NCBI RefSeq assembly: GCF_019977195.1
Contig: NZ_AP024643.1
Span: 868,001 to 932,000, forward strand
Origin: Arthrobacter sp. StoSoilA2
Lineage (GTDB): Bacteria; Actinomycetota; Actinomycetes; Actinomycetales; Micrococcaceae
Length of the DNA stretch: 64,000 nt
Direction: 5' to 3'
Shown: positions 26,949-35,494 of the stretch, piece after piece
How positions within the stretch are numbered: position 1 is the stretch's first letter
Layout: every line of letters starts with the position of its first letter
Notes under the pieces: model-generated
Seen by the model: the letters and a program-made list of their open reading frames with translations, nothing else
What the model was told of the DNA's origin: nothing
Databases searched by the model: none
Position numbers and translations under genes: made by a program

Positions 26949-27841
26949 TGACAGGACTTCACGTACAGGACCTCGTCACCGAGTTCCACTCCCGCGGCGG
27001 AATAACGCGGGCCCTGCACGGTATCTCCTTCGATGTCGGCGCCAACGAAGTCGTGGGCATCGTGGGTGAGTCGGGATCAGGGAAGTCCACTGTTGTGCGC
27101 TCGGTGATCAAGCTGCTGATGCCTCCCGGACGTGTCATGGAAGGTACTGCCGAATTCCACGGCCAGGATCTGATCCGTTTGCCGGAGCGGCAGATTCGCC
27201 ATATCCGTGGCAAAGAGATCGGCTTCGTGGCGCAGAACCCCTTCAGCGCGTTGAATCCGGTGGTCCGCATCGAGAAGCAGTTCGCAAACATCGCCAAAGC
27301 CCACGGGCTGAGGGCAGACGCCGAATTACGTGGCCGGGCGCTCGACTTATTGGCCTCCTCCGGTGTCAACGAACCCGAACGGGTAATGCGTGGCTATGCG
27401 CACGAACTCAGCGGCGGTATGGCTCAGCGCGTCGTCATCGCCATGGCGCTGTACCTCAACCCACGTCTGGTTATTGCGGATGAACCGACCACGGCCCTGG
27501 ACCTCACCGTGCAGCGCCAGGTACTGGACACGCTCACCCGGTTGACGAAAGGGAGTGGACGGTCGATGTTGATCGTCACGCATGACCTTGGAGTGGTGGC
27601 CAATTACTGCGATCGCGTCCTGGTGATGTACCGCGGCCGGATTGTTGAACATGGTCCCGTGTCTGAGGTTTTTGTCCATCCGAAGGATCCCTACACCGTG
27701 TCCTTGCTTGACTCAGTGGTGCAGCCGAAGGCCGCTGCGCCCGGCAAAGCAGAGCCGGAGGCCGAGAGGCCTGCCGGCACGCAGCCGAAAACTTCCGACA
27801 CAACGAATCCCACCGTTCTCTCTCCATCCAGGAGTGCCTAA
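26945..27841 (+). CDS. ABC importer ATPase, DppD type
   Basis: A 298-residue ATP-binding subunit. Walker A is GESGSGKST (about 39-47), the Q-loop is in VAQNPFSALNPV, the signature is LSGGMAQR (about 155) and Walker B is LVIADEPTTALD (about 176). The C-terminal 35 residues are Pro/Ala/Lys-rich and look disordered, unlike the standard oligopeptide ATPase tail. With the next gene it forms the two-ATPase core typical of Dpp/Opp importers. Confidence 0.93.
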   Translation: MMTGLHVQDLVTEFHSRGGITRALHGISFDVGANEVVGIVGESGSGKSTVVRSVIKLLMPPGRVMEGTAEFHGQDLIRLPERQIRHIRGKEIGFVAQNPFSALNPVVRIEKQFANIAKAHGLRADAELRGRALDLLASSGVNEPERVMRGYAHELSGGMAQRVVIAMALYLNPRLVIADEPTTALDLTVQRQVLDTLTRLTKGSGRSMLIVTHDLGVVANYCDRVLVMYRGRIVEHGPVSEVFVHPKDPYTVSLLDSVVQPKAAAPGKAEPEAERPAGTQPKTSDTTNPTVLSPSRSA

Positions 27842-27843
27842 CC

Positions 27844-28647
27844 ATGCCCATCATCGAACTGAAGGATGTCAGGAAAACATTCCGAAGCCCCCAAGGGCAA
27901 CTCGTCACTGCGGTGGACGGAGTCTCATTGGCCGTCGAACGGGGCGAAACCTTGGGAATCATTGGCGAGAGCGGCTCCGGCAAGTCCACACTGGGCCGCC
28001 TGATTCTCAGGCTCATTGAAGCCGATTCGGGCACGATCCTCCTGGAGGGCGAGGACATCCGGGACTTGTCGAAAGCGCAGCTAAGAAAACGACGCCGGCG
28101 CTGGCAGATTGTGTTCCAGGAGCCTTTCGCGTCCCTGAACCCGCGTTTGACGATCCGCCAAATCGTCGAAGAGCCGCTGATCGTTGCGAAGACATATGGC
28201 TCCCGGGCTGAACGTCTGCGCCGTGTCACGGACACGCTCGAAGAGGTGGGGTTGTCGCAGGATTTCCTCGGCAGGCGTCCCGCCAACCTCAGTGGTGGGC
28301 AACAGCAACGGGTGGGCATTGCCCGCTGCCTCGTCACTGACCCGACGCTGGTGGTCCTGGATGAACCGACGTCCTCACTGGACCTGACCATCCGGGCATC
28401 CATCCTGCGCATGTTGGCCAAGCTCCAGGTGGCCAGGGGCCTGACCTATGTCTTCGTTTCCCACGACATTGATACGGTCCGTCACTTTTGTACCAGCGTG
28501 GCTGTCATGCACCGCGGACGGTTCGTTGAAACAGGTTCCACGGATGACGTTCTTTCAAATCCCCAGGAGCCCTACACGCAGGCCCTGATGTCCGCGGCAA
28601 TGCCTCCCATTCCCTACAACCCAGGAGCCAAGGAGGCCATGGCATGA
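27844..28647 (+). CDS. ABC importer ATPase, DppF type
   Basis: The second ATP-binding subunit, 267 residues. Walker A is GESGSGKST (about 41-49), the signature is LSGGQQQR (about 150) and Walker B is LVVLDEPTSSLD (about 170), with SHDID as switch region. The C-terminal segment (SNPQEPYTQALMSA) is the usual Opp/Dpp end. It follows the DppD gene by 2 bp and overlaps the DppB-type permease gene by ATGA. Confidence 0.93.
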   Translation: MPIIELKDVRKTFRSPQGQLVTAVDGVSLAVERGETLGIIGESGSGKSTLGRLILRLIEADSGTILLEGEDIRDLSKAQLRKRRRRWQIVFQEPFASLNPRLTIRQIVEEPLIVAKTYGSRAERLRRVTDTLEEVGLSQDFLGRRPANLSGGQQQRVGIARCLVTDPTLVVLDEPTSSLDLTIRASILRMLAKLQVARGLTYVFVSHDIDTVRHFCTSVAVMHRGRFVETGSTDDVLSNPQEPYTQALMSAAMPPIPYNPGAKEAMA

Positions 28648-29729
28648 TCCGGTACATCCTCTCCCGTATTGTTATTGCCCTTTTACTCCTGTTGGGACTC
28701 ATTACCCTGAGCTTTGGATTGGTTTCCCTGCTCCCCGGTAACCCGGCCGTGGCGCTATTGGGTGAGTACGCTACTGAAACCGATATCGCCCGGATCAATA
28801 GCCAGCTCGGTTTGGACAAGCCTTTTTGGGACCGCTACTTCGATTACATTGGCCGGACGTTGAGCGGAGATCTGGGAAATTCCTTCTTCACCGGAAGCTC
28901 GGTTTCCAGCGAGATCTGGACGCGGTTGCCCAACACGCTTGTCTATCTGGTGCCTGGGCTGGTGCTGGCCCTGCTCATTGGAATGGGAATGGGTACCCTT
29001 GCGGCCTACCGATATGGGCGCGTGGCAGACAAGGCATTCACTGCAGGGGTCTCCGTCCTCATGGCCATGCCGGAGTTTGTCCTGGCGCTCCTTCTTCTCT
29101 TTATCTTCTATCAGCAACTCCATCTGGCCCCCGCACCCTTGGGCATGCTTTCCAGCTCCGATATCCCGCCGCCTAAAGTCACGGGATCTTTGGCGCTGGA
29201 TGCGATGCTCGCCGGGCAATGGGGGACGATGCAATCCATCCTCAGCAGGGCAGTGCTGCCGATTATCACCATGGGCTTGTTTTTTGCGGCTCCCTTTGGA
29301 AAGACCGTCAGGACCGGTCTCCTCCAAGTCCTCAACTCACCGCAGATCGAATTTGCGAGGGCCTGCGGACTGAAGCCGCTGCAGGTGTTCCGCTACGCCC
29401 TCAGCGACGTGAGGGGAGCCTTGATGACCTACATGGTGCTGTTGTTTGCCGCCGCGTTGAGCGGTGCGGCAATTGTGGAAAGTGTCTTCTCCTGGCCAGG
29501 TGTTGGTGGCTGGTCATTGGACGGGGTGCTTAAGGGCGACGTACCCGTCATACAGGGGTTTGTGCTGATCATGGGTGCTACCAGCCTCCTTGGTTATGTG
29601 CTGTTGGACACCCTGATTACGCTGCTGGATCCCAGGACACGCAACAACGTAAAAAGTGGCGTTAGGCGTACCTCGAAACCGGCCCCTGCTGCAGAGCCGG
29701 TCGTAGAGCCTGCCGTGCAGCAGGGTTAG
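28644..29729 (+). CDS. ABC importer permease, DppB/OppB type
   Basis: A 361-residue permease with the family N-terminus (MIRYILSRIVIALLLLLGLI) and GLDKPFWDRYFDYIGRTLSGDLG-like stretch, about six spans and the EAA loop FARACGLKPLQVFRYAL. The last 30 residues are charged and Pro-rich. In most Dpp/Opp operons the B gene comes first; here it comes last. A strong promoter lies just downstream, so a new transcription unit begins after it. Confidence 0.92.
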   Translation: MIRYILSRIVIALLLLLGLITLSFGLVSLLPGNPAVALLGEYATETDIARINSQLGLDKPFWDRYFDYIGRTLSGDLGNSFFTGSSVSSEIWTRLPNTLVYLVPGLVLALLIGMGMGTLAAYRYGRVADKAFTAGVSVLMAMPEFVLALLLLFIFYQQLHLAPAPLGMLSSSDIPPPKVTGSLALDAMLAGQWGTMQSILSRAVLPIITMGLFFAAPFGKTVRTGLLQVLNSPQIEFARACGLKPLQVFRYALSDVRGALMTYMVLLFAAALSGAAIVESVFSWPGVGGWSLDGVLKGDVPVIQGFVLIMGATSLLGYVLLDTLITLLDPRTRNNVKSGVRRTSKPAPAAEPVVEPAVQQG

Positions 29730-29746
29730 GCGCCCAAAGAAAATCC

Positions 29747-29780
29747 TTGACAAACCCTCCAGATTCAATAGATTGAAGAT
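29747..29780 (+). promoter_or_regulatory. Promoter with overlapping palindrome ahead of A1; probably leaderless
   Basis: TTGACA (29747-29752), 16 bp, then TAGATT (29769-29774). A transcript would start about seven bases on, at the ATG (29781). A perfect palindrome TTCAATAGATTGAA (29764-29777) covers the -10 element and could be a repressor site. No Shine-Dalgarno precedes the gene, in keeping with a leaderless mRNA. Confidence 0.6.
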
Positions 29781-30608
29781 ATGTTCACTTCATTGCATGC
29801 AGACAAGTTGACGGTCCTTGGCGGGAACATCCCGCTCGACGGCCGCGTGAGCTGGGTTCCGCAAGGTGCAACAGGCTTCCAGCCGTCGAACGCCTACCTC
29901 CTGGCCGAAGGAACCTCCAGCCTTTTGGTTGATTCAGGTTTGGCTGTCCACAGCGAAGAGATCCTTGACGACCTGGCGGAGCTCATTGGTGAAGGCGGGG
30001 GAGTATCCATCTTCTTCACCCGAAGCGAGATGGACTGTGTGTCCAACCTCGAACGCATCGCCGGGCGGTTCGACATCGAGCGGCTCTTCACTGGCGGGGT
30101 GATCAACCCCTTCGATGCCTTCGATGACCTGAGCAGGATGGCACTGCGCGGGAGGCGCCACCAGATCGACGCGCACAGAACCGAAGAAGGTGACTCCCTG
30201 GCGAGGGCTGCCGAGATCCAGATAGCACCCGGCCGCGTGCTCCAGGTGGAATCGCCCCTCCTGCGCCTCCTTCCCACCTTCTGGGGTTGGGACCAGGAAA
30301 CGGGCACGCTGTTCACCTCGGATACCTTCACGCACGGCGTTATGGACCGGCCCGACGGCCAGCGCATTATCGACTCCACAGTGGAGGACACCACCACGGT
30401 GGAACAGGTGGCCGGGCACCTGTATGCGAAGTACGAGTGGATCCCGCGCTCCACGTGCGAGCCCCTGAGGGAGTGGCTCCAGGACAAGTTCGACACCTTG
30501 GATCCAGAGATCATCGCACCCTCCCGCGGCTGCGTTCTCAAGGGCCGCGACGTGGTTCGCCGGCACCTCGATTTCATGCTCGACGCGCTAACCCCGCAGT
30601 TGGTTTAG
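29781..30608 (+). CDS. A1: degenerate metallo-beta-lactamase-fold protein (flavodiiron type), partner of B1
   Basis: A 275-residue protein related to the beta-lactamase-like domain of flavodiiron proteins, without a flavodoxin domain. The ligand motif H-x-E-x-D-H reads R81-S-E83-M-D85-C86: both histidines are lost, the acids kept. SDTF (in LFTSDTFTH) corresponds to the bridging Asp; the last His is absent (APSRGC). The segment SPLLRLLPTFW has Arg where flavodiiron proteins have a His. A clear paralogue lies at 33862 (A2). It is followed after 9 bp by B1, which has the complementary ligand set. Probably a subunit of a heteromer. Alignment by eye. Confidence 0.8.
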   Translation: MFTSLHADKLTVLGGNIPLDGRVSWVPQGATGFQPSNAYLLAEGTSSLLVDSGLAVHSEEILDDLAELIGEGGGVSIFFTRSEMDCVSNLERIAGRFDIERLFTGGVINPFDAFDDLSRMALRGRRHQIDAHRTEEGDSLARAAEIQIAPGRVLQVESPLLRLLPTFWGWDQETGTLFTSDTFTHGVMDRPDGQRIIDSTVEDTTTVEQVAGHLYAKYEWIPRSTCEPLREWLQDKFDTLDPEIIAPSRGCVLKGRDVVRRHLDFMLDALTPQLV

Positions 30609-30617
30609 GAGAGAATC

Positions 30618-31448
30618 ATGGAAGAACAACTCGTAGAGACTATGAGTAGCGACCTCCCACGCAGCGTCGCGAAGGGCGTCACGTGGATGAGTTCCTGCCT
30701 CCCGTTCCACCTGGCCGACCGCGTGATCCACGGCCATAACTCCACCTACCTGGTCCAGGGCGAACACTCGTCCATCCTGGTCGATACCGGTAACCCGTCC
30801 AGTTGGCCGATCATTTCAAGCACTCTGGATGAGCTGCTGGATGGACGGGAGCTGTCCTACGTCTTCCCCACGCACCCTGAGCTTCCGCACACCGGAAACC
30901 TGCCAAGGCTCGTGGAGAAGTATCCGAACATTCAGGTGGTGGGTGACATCCGCGACTACCACTTGTTTTACCCGCAGATCGTTCCGAATCTCCACGCAAA
31001 GGTGCCCGGGGACAAGGTGGATCTTGGTGGGCAGGAGTTTGTGGTGGTGGAAGCCCTCATCCGGGACTTGCCCAACACCCAATGGGGATTCGCGCCTGGA
31101 GCCGGCGTGCTCTTCACCGCCGACGGTTTCTGTTACATGCACCGCCCCGAGCTCGACGACGAAGACCCGGTACACCTCCCGGGCGAATGCGGTTTGACCA
31201 CCGGCGAACTGCAGGTTCCCATCGCCGTCGAGAATGCGGCCTTCTTCACCGGAAGTGCCCTCTATTGGGCACGCTTCGCAAATGACGCAGACGCAGTATA
31301 TGACCGCGTCCTTCACCTTATTGATGAACTCGGCGTCACATCCGTGGCCCCAACCCACGGCAATTTCATTAGCAACATCCGCGATGTGGAGCCCATCATC
31401 CGGGCCGGCCACAAGCGGGCATACCGCTACGAGACTGCACAGCCGTAG
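30618..31448 (+). CDS. B1: metallo-beta-lactamase-fold protein (flavodiiron type), partner of A1
   Basis: A 276-residue relative of the flavodiiron beta-lactamase domain. The ligand motif reads H86-P-E88-L-P90-H91: the histidines and Glu are kept but Asp is replaced by Pro. An Asp (169, in LFTADGF) and a final His (247, in APTHGN) remain; the middle His position is Arg (ALIRDLPNTQW). It may bind one metal rather than two. AGGAGAG precedes the ATG. B2 at 34632 is a close paralogue (both have FPTHPE-PH-GNLP and DGF-Y-H). With A1 it likely forms one enzyme; the reaction is unknown. Confidence 0.82.
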   Translation: MEEQLVETMSSDLPRSVAKGVTWMSSCLPFHLADRVIHGHNSTYLVQGEHSSILVDTGNPSSWPIISSTLDELLDGRELSYVFPTHPELPHTGNLPRLVEKYPNIQVVGDIRDYHLFYPQIVPNLHAKVPGDKVDLGGQEFVVVEALIRDLPNTQWGFAPGAGVLFTADGFCYMHRPELDDEDPVHLPGECGLTTGELQVPIAVENAAFFTGSALYWARFANDADAVYDRVLHLIDELGVTSVAPTHGNFISNIRDVEPIIRAGHKRAYRYETAQP

Positions 31449-31476
31449 CTTCCCCCCAATAAACGGAGCCACCTTC

Positions 31477-33072
31477 ATGAAAAGTCTGCGTTTGCTCACC
31501 GGAGGCGCTGCAATAGCCCTCACCACAAGCCTTGTTGCCTGCGGGGGTCCAGCCCCGCAAACTGCAGCTACCAAATCCATTGAAAACGTTGTTGTTGCTG
31601 TGGGCGCCCTGCCTGACAGCCTGACGCCCGCACCGTGGGGCGGCAGCGCCTCCCACGTGGTGCTGAGTGGACTCGGCTCGCAACTCCTCGAATACAAGGT
31701 TGGAACAAGCGACGGAAAGTCTTGCCCCGCGCCGTCCACAGAGGTATCGGGCAGGCTGGCCGAAAGCGCCAAACCAAGCCCCGACGGAACGGGCGTGATA
31801 GTCACCCTTCGCAAGCTCACCAGCCAGTTTGGAAACACACTGTCGGCCGAGGATGTCCGATGGAGCTTCGACATCGGCATGAAGCGTCAGCCGGTCATGA
31901 AGGGGACGCTGAAGAGCAGCGGCTTCAACGTTGACAATCTGGTCAAGGTGATCGACGAGCGCACTTTCCAGTTGAACACCACGGGGCTTACCTCTTACAC
32001 AGAAGAATCATTGCAAAACAACCTCTTCTACATCCACGACAGCACCGAGGCAAAGAAGCATGCCACGGCGGATGACCCCACCGCCAACGCGTGGCTTTCC
32101 AAGAACCTCGCCGACTACAGCGGCTGGAAGCTGGAAGAGTTTACTCCCGGAGCTTCCCTGACGGTGACGGCCGATCCTCAGTGGGAGGGCACTCGCGGAA
32201 CGGTTAAGCGCGTGTCCGTCAAGGCTGTCCAGAGCACCGCTACCCGCAGCCAGTTGGTGGAAACCGGCGAAGTGCAGGTAGCCAATGGGTTTGAATACGA
32301 CCAGTACAAGTCACTGGAGAAGTCTCCCGGCGTGACTGTCCTGAACTGCCCCAGCCAGACCCGCGACACCATGATGATCAACACGAAGACCGGTCCGCTT
32401 GCCGACCCCAAGGTTCGGCACGCAGTCTCCATGGCCATCGACCGCGAGGCGCTGATCAAGGGTGCGTACGCCGGCTTTGGTGAACCCGCAGGTTCGATCT
32501 TCCCCAATGTCGGGGACTCCCCGATCTACAAGTTCAACAAGGACGAGGCCAGGAAGCTGCTCACCGAAGCCGGATATGGCAATGGCTTCCCGATGACCCT
32601 TAGCTACAGCGTTACGCGTCCTGGACCCGTAGCCGCCAAGTCGGCGGTCCTGATCCAGTCCATGCTCAAGGAAGTCGGCATCGACGTCCAATTGCAGAAT
32701 GTGGCCAGCTCCACCGACTTCTCGACGGCGCTCATCGATGGCCGGTACCAGGCGGTGCTGTACTCGGAGCCGATCGTCATTGCCGATCCCGCCTTCTACA
32801 GCTACGCGTTCTACGGCACGGCCGCTCCCAGCAACAGCACCGGGTGGTCCAACCCGGAGTTCGATAAGGCACGCAGCGAACTCGCAGCCACTCCGGACCA
32901 GGAAACGGAAAAGCGCGATGGCCTCCTGAAGAAGATGGCCGGGCTGGTGGACGAGGGCGCAGCCATTCTGTCGCTCGTTGAAACCAGGGGAGTGCTGGTT
33001 ACCAGGGACGGTCTCACGGGTGCGGTTCCACTGACCAACGGCCAAATCTACTTCAATTCCCTGGGCCGCTAG
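31477..33072 (+). CDS. ABC importer substrate-binding lipoprotein (family 5)
   Basis: A 531-residue solute-binding protein. The signal ends in a lipobox, LVAC (Cys 21), so it is anchored outside the membrane. The body has the family 5 pattern: RLAESAKPSPDGTGVIVTLR, LSAEDVRWSFDIG, and DPKVRHAVSMAIDREALIKG (about residues 310-330). It should capture the substrate for the importer encoded at 26061-29729. Start: ATG at 31477 with GGAG upstream. It sits between the two A/B pairs, linking transport to those enzymes. Confidence 0.93.
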   Translation: MKSLRLLTGGAAIALTTSLVACGGPAPQTAATKSIENVVVAVGALPDSLTPAPWGGSASHVVLSGLGSQLLEYKVGTSDGKSCPAPSTEVSGRLAESAKPSPDGTGVIVTLRKLTSQFGNTLSAEDVRWSFDIGMKRQPVMKGTLKSSGFNVDNLVKVIDERTFQLNTTGLTSYTEESLQNNLFYIHDSTEAKKHATADDPTANAWLSKNLADYSGWKLEEFTPGASLTVTADPQWEGTRGTVKRVSVKAVQSTATRSQLVETGEVQVANGFEYDQYKSLEKSPGVTVLNCPSQTRDTMMINTKTGPLADPKVRHAVSMAIDREALIKGAYAGFGEPAGSIFPNVGDSPIYKFNKDEARKLLTEAGYGNGFPMTLSYSVTRPGPVAAKSAVLIQSMLKEVGIDVQLQNVASSTDFSTALIDGRYQAVLYSEPIVIADPAFYSYAFYGTAAPSNSTGWSNPEFDKARSELAATPDQETEKRDGLLKKMAGLVDEGAAILSLVETRGVLVTRDGLTGAVPLTNGQIYFNSLGR

Positions 33073-33089
33073 GCCGCCGGTAGCTACGC

Positions 33090-33130
33090 GTGATGCCGGC
33101 CGGTCGCCGTCGAAACCCGGCCGGCATCAC
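33090..33130 (+). terminator. Stable hairpin after the binding-protein gene
   Basis: Perfect 14-bp arms GTGATGCCGGCCGG (33090-33103) and CCGGCCGGCATCAC (33117-33130), 13-base loop, no T run. Such hairpins after binding-protein genes often protect the upstream mRNA and dampen downstream expression; full termination is not implied. Confidence 0.55.
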
Positions 33131-33150
33131 CCTACAGAAGGAAGACTTCG

Positions 33151-33828
33151 ATGATTGAAATCTGCGGAAAGCAGGTCCGCGACACCCTGCAGGAGTTACT
33201 GGATCCGGCCACTACGGCCCTTGTGGTTATCGATATGCAGGAAGGAGCCGTCTACGCCGGCGGCGCCATCGGCGATTCCGGCCACGACCTGAGCATGATG
33301 CCTGCCGTGGCCAAGAACTGCGGCAGGGCAATTGAGTCTGCGCGGAAGAATGGCGTGCCGATCTTCCACATCCGGGTCGAAAACCTTCCCGACGGCGCCA
33401 GCTCGCCCGCCGCTTGGCTGCGGGCTTTGTACACGGCTGCCAACGGGCGGCCGATCGATCTTGGGAGGCTCAGCCTTAAGGGCGATCCGGCCACGGAATT
33501 CTGCGCCGAGTGCATGCCTGAAGAAGGCGAAGTCGTCATCACCAAGCGCCGCCCCAGCGCATTCGTGGGCACGGAATTGGCGCTCCTGCTACGGAGCCAG
33601 GGCATCGAATCAGTCGCTTTGGTAGGCGTCTCTACAGGCGGTTGCGTCGAGGCCACGCTGCGGGACGCGGTTCATAACGACTTCTATGCAGTCCTGATCG
33701 AGGACGCCGTGGGCGCCTACGACACCGTGATCCACGACGCTGCGCTGACTGTCATGAGGGCCCGCCACGATGTCTGCACGCTGGACCAAGCCATTGAGGT
33801 GTGGGATTCGGCCCGCGCCAGCTCCTGA
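33151..33828 (+). CDS. Isochorismatase-family cysteine hydrolase
   Basis: A 225-residue hydrolase with the complete triad: Asp 28 (VVIDMQ), Lys 132 (ITKRRPSAF) and Cys 165 (STGGC). Family members include N-carbamoylsarcosine amidohydrolase, maleamate amidase and ureidoacrylate hydrolase, so cleavage of a carbamoyl or amide group is likely. Context (hydantoinase-like enzyme, formamidase, PuuE-like proteins) supports a ureide or amide intermediate. GAAGGAAG precedes the ATG. The next gene, A2, follows after 33 bp. Confidence 0.9.
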   Translation: MIEICGKQVRDTLQELLDPATTALVVIDMQEGAVYAGGAIGDSGHDLSMMPAVAKNCGRAIESARKNGVPIFHIRVENLPDGASSPAAWLRALYTAANGRPIDLGRLSLKGDPATEFCAECMPEEGEVVITKRRPSAFVGTELALLLRSQGIESVALVGVSTGGCVEATLRDAVHNDFYAVLIEDAVGAYDTVIHDAALTVMRARHDVCTLDQAIEVWDSARASS

Positions 33829-33861
33829 TTCGACCGACGGAACCACGGAGAGGAGAAGCCG

Positions 33862-34635
33862 TTGAATCCACGTACAGCCCAACGGGCGGCGGTCACCGGC
33901 CCCCACAGCCTCATCGGAGACCGCATTTATCGTTTGGGAGCAAATATCGTCCTGGATGAAAACGTCAGCTGGTGCCCGCCCGGTACCCGAACCACCCAAG
34001 CTGTCAATTGCTACCTCATTAAGGGAGACAACGGCTCGGTGCTGGTGGATACGGGTATCCGGCTTCATGAGGCAGACATCATCCGGCAGCTGGACTCTCT
34101 CCTGGAACAAGGGGAACCCCTGGTTGTGGTGCTGACACGAACGGAAATGGAATGTTGCCTGAACCTTCCGGCCCTCGAAGCACGGTTCAATGTCGAATCG
34201 GTCTGGTACACAGGGGGAATTACGGTGCCCAGGATGGCTGCATCACCGCAGCGCATCATGGTCAATCCTGGAACCTCCCGTGAAGTGGAGGTTATGGACG
34301 GCCTGACGTTGGAGTTCGTATCGCCGTTGATGCGGCTGCTGCCAACACTTTGGATCTTCGATCCAGTCTCCAAGGTGCTCCTGACCTCGGACGCATTCAC
34401 GCATCGCTCCCCAGGCAGCTCCGTGGGGAGCTCCCCGGCGGCGGGACTGCATAAGTTCCAGTGGTTTGCCCAGGCGGATACGAGGGACATTGCGCGGGAC
34501 GTTGAAGAAGTAATCCTTCGGCGGCAGGTTGAGGCGATCGGACCCGGGTACGGCGAACCCATCGTTGGCGCTAGCGAATCTGCCGCCGAGGCCGCCATCC
34601 TGGCCGAGGCGATCAGGAAGGTAGGTAGCCAGTGA
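33862..34635 (+). CDS. A2: degenerate metallo-beta-lactamase-fold protein, partner of B2
   Basis: A 257-residue paralogue of A1. Shared segments include LGANIVLDENVSW (A1: LGGNIPLDGRVSW), LTRTEMECCLNL (A1: FTRSEMDCVSNL), and SPLMRLLPTLW followed by LLTSDAFTH. The ligand motif is R93-T-E95-M-E97-C98, again without histidines, and the C-terminal His is missing (GPGYGEP). Start is TTG at 33862 after GAGGAG. Its stop overlaps the GTG of B2 (GTGA), so the two are made together. Conservation of the same losses in both A copies argues for a kept role rather than decay. Confidence 0.78.
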   Translation: MNPRTAQRAAVTGPHSLIGDRIYRLGANIVLDENVSWCPPGTRTTQAVNCYLIKGDNGSVLVDTGIRLHEADIIRQLDSLLEQGEPLVVVLTRTEMECCLNLPALEARFNVESVWYTGGITVPRMAASPQRIMVNPGTSREVEVMDGLTLEFVSPLMRLLPTLWIFDPVSKVLLTSDAFTHRSPGSSVGSSPAAGLHKFQWFAQADTRDIARDVEEVILRRQVEAIGPGYGEPIVGASESAAEAAILAEAIRKVGSQ

Positions 34636-35456
34636 GTGTCGAGGTTTCAGGCGGGGAGTCCACCAAAGGTCGCGTCATCGCAGAGGGTGTGCATTGGCTG
34701 GGCGGTTGCCTGTCCGCCAGCGCCGAGGGACAGGAAGTCCACTACCACGTCTCGTCTTATCTGGTGATGGGCTCCGAAGTATCCATCCTGGTGGACACGG
34801 GAGATCCCGCGCACAGGGATACGGTCCTGGCCGAACTGGAGAATGCCCTTGGAAGCAGATCGCTGGACTACGTCTTCCCGACGCATCCGGAAATCCCGCA
34901 TGCTGGTAATCTTCCCGTTCTGTTGGAGCGTTATCCCTCGGCTGTCGTAGTTGGGGACGTTCGTGATTATGCACTCCATTTCCCCGAGTATGCAGACCGT
35001 CTGACGGCCAGACGTGCTGGGGAGTCGATTGATCTGGGGGACAGGGAGTTCCATTTCCTTCCGGCTTACATCCGTGACCTGGAGAACACTCTCTGGGGCT
35101 ACGACTCCGGTGCGGGGATCATGTTTGTTTCCGATGGCTTTTCCTATATCCACGACATACCGGGACCGGATGAGGACGACGAACCCGTGCATCTGCCAGG
35201 GCAGTGCCGCTTGCTCTCCTCTGAGATGCCGGAACCGCCGTCCGTGGAGCAGGCGGCGTATGGCACGGGCCGTGCGCTGTACTGGACCAAATTCGTTGAT
35301 GTCGGCAGAGCGTTCCGAAGCATCGAGGAATCCTTGGAAAACTACCCAGCCACCTTGATAGGGCCCGCCCACGGAAACGTCATTGATGACGTTCAGGGCA
35401 TGCTCAAGACATCGCTGGCGGCCCACCGCAAGGTTTACGAAGGACGGCGGCTCTAA
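34632..35456 (+). CDS. B2: metallo-beta-lactamase-fold protein, partner of A2
   Basis: A 274-residue paralogue of B1. The ligand motif is H85-P-E87-I-P89-H90, with Pro in place of Asp exactly as in B1. MFVSDGFSYIH and GPAHGN give the later Asp and His. It starts with GTG inside the A2 stop, preceded by AGGAAGG. The presence of a second complete A/B pair in the same locus implies two related substrates, two steps, or a four-subunit complex. The nearest families with known function are flavodiiron oxygen/NO reductases, but no flavodoxin domain or flavin site is visible. Confidence 0.8.
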   Translation: MSVEVSGGESTKGRVIAEGVHWLGGCLSASAEGQEVHYHVSSYLVMGSEVSILVDTGDPAHRDTVLAELENALGSRSLDYVFPTHPEIPHAGNLPVLLERYPSAVVVGDVRDYALHFPEYADRLTARRAGESIDLGDREFHFLPAYIRDLENTLWGYDSGAGIMFVSDGFSYIHDIPGPDEDDEPVHLPGQCRLLSSEMPEPPSVEQAAYGTGRALYWTKFVDVGRAFRSIEESLENYPATLIGPAHGNVIDDVQGMLKTSLAAHRKVYEGRRL

Positions 35457-35494
35457 ATGAACTCCCGTCACCATGAACAGCAAGGAGAGAGTCA

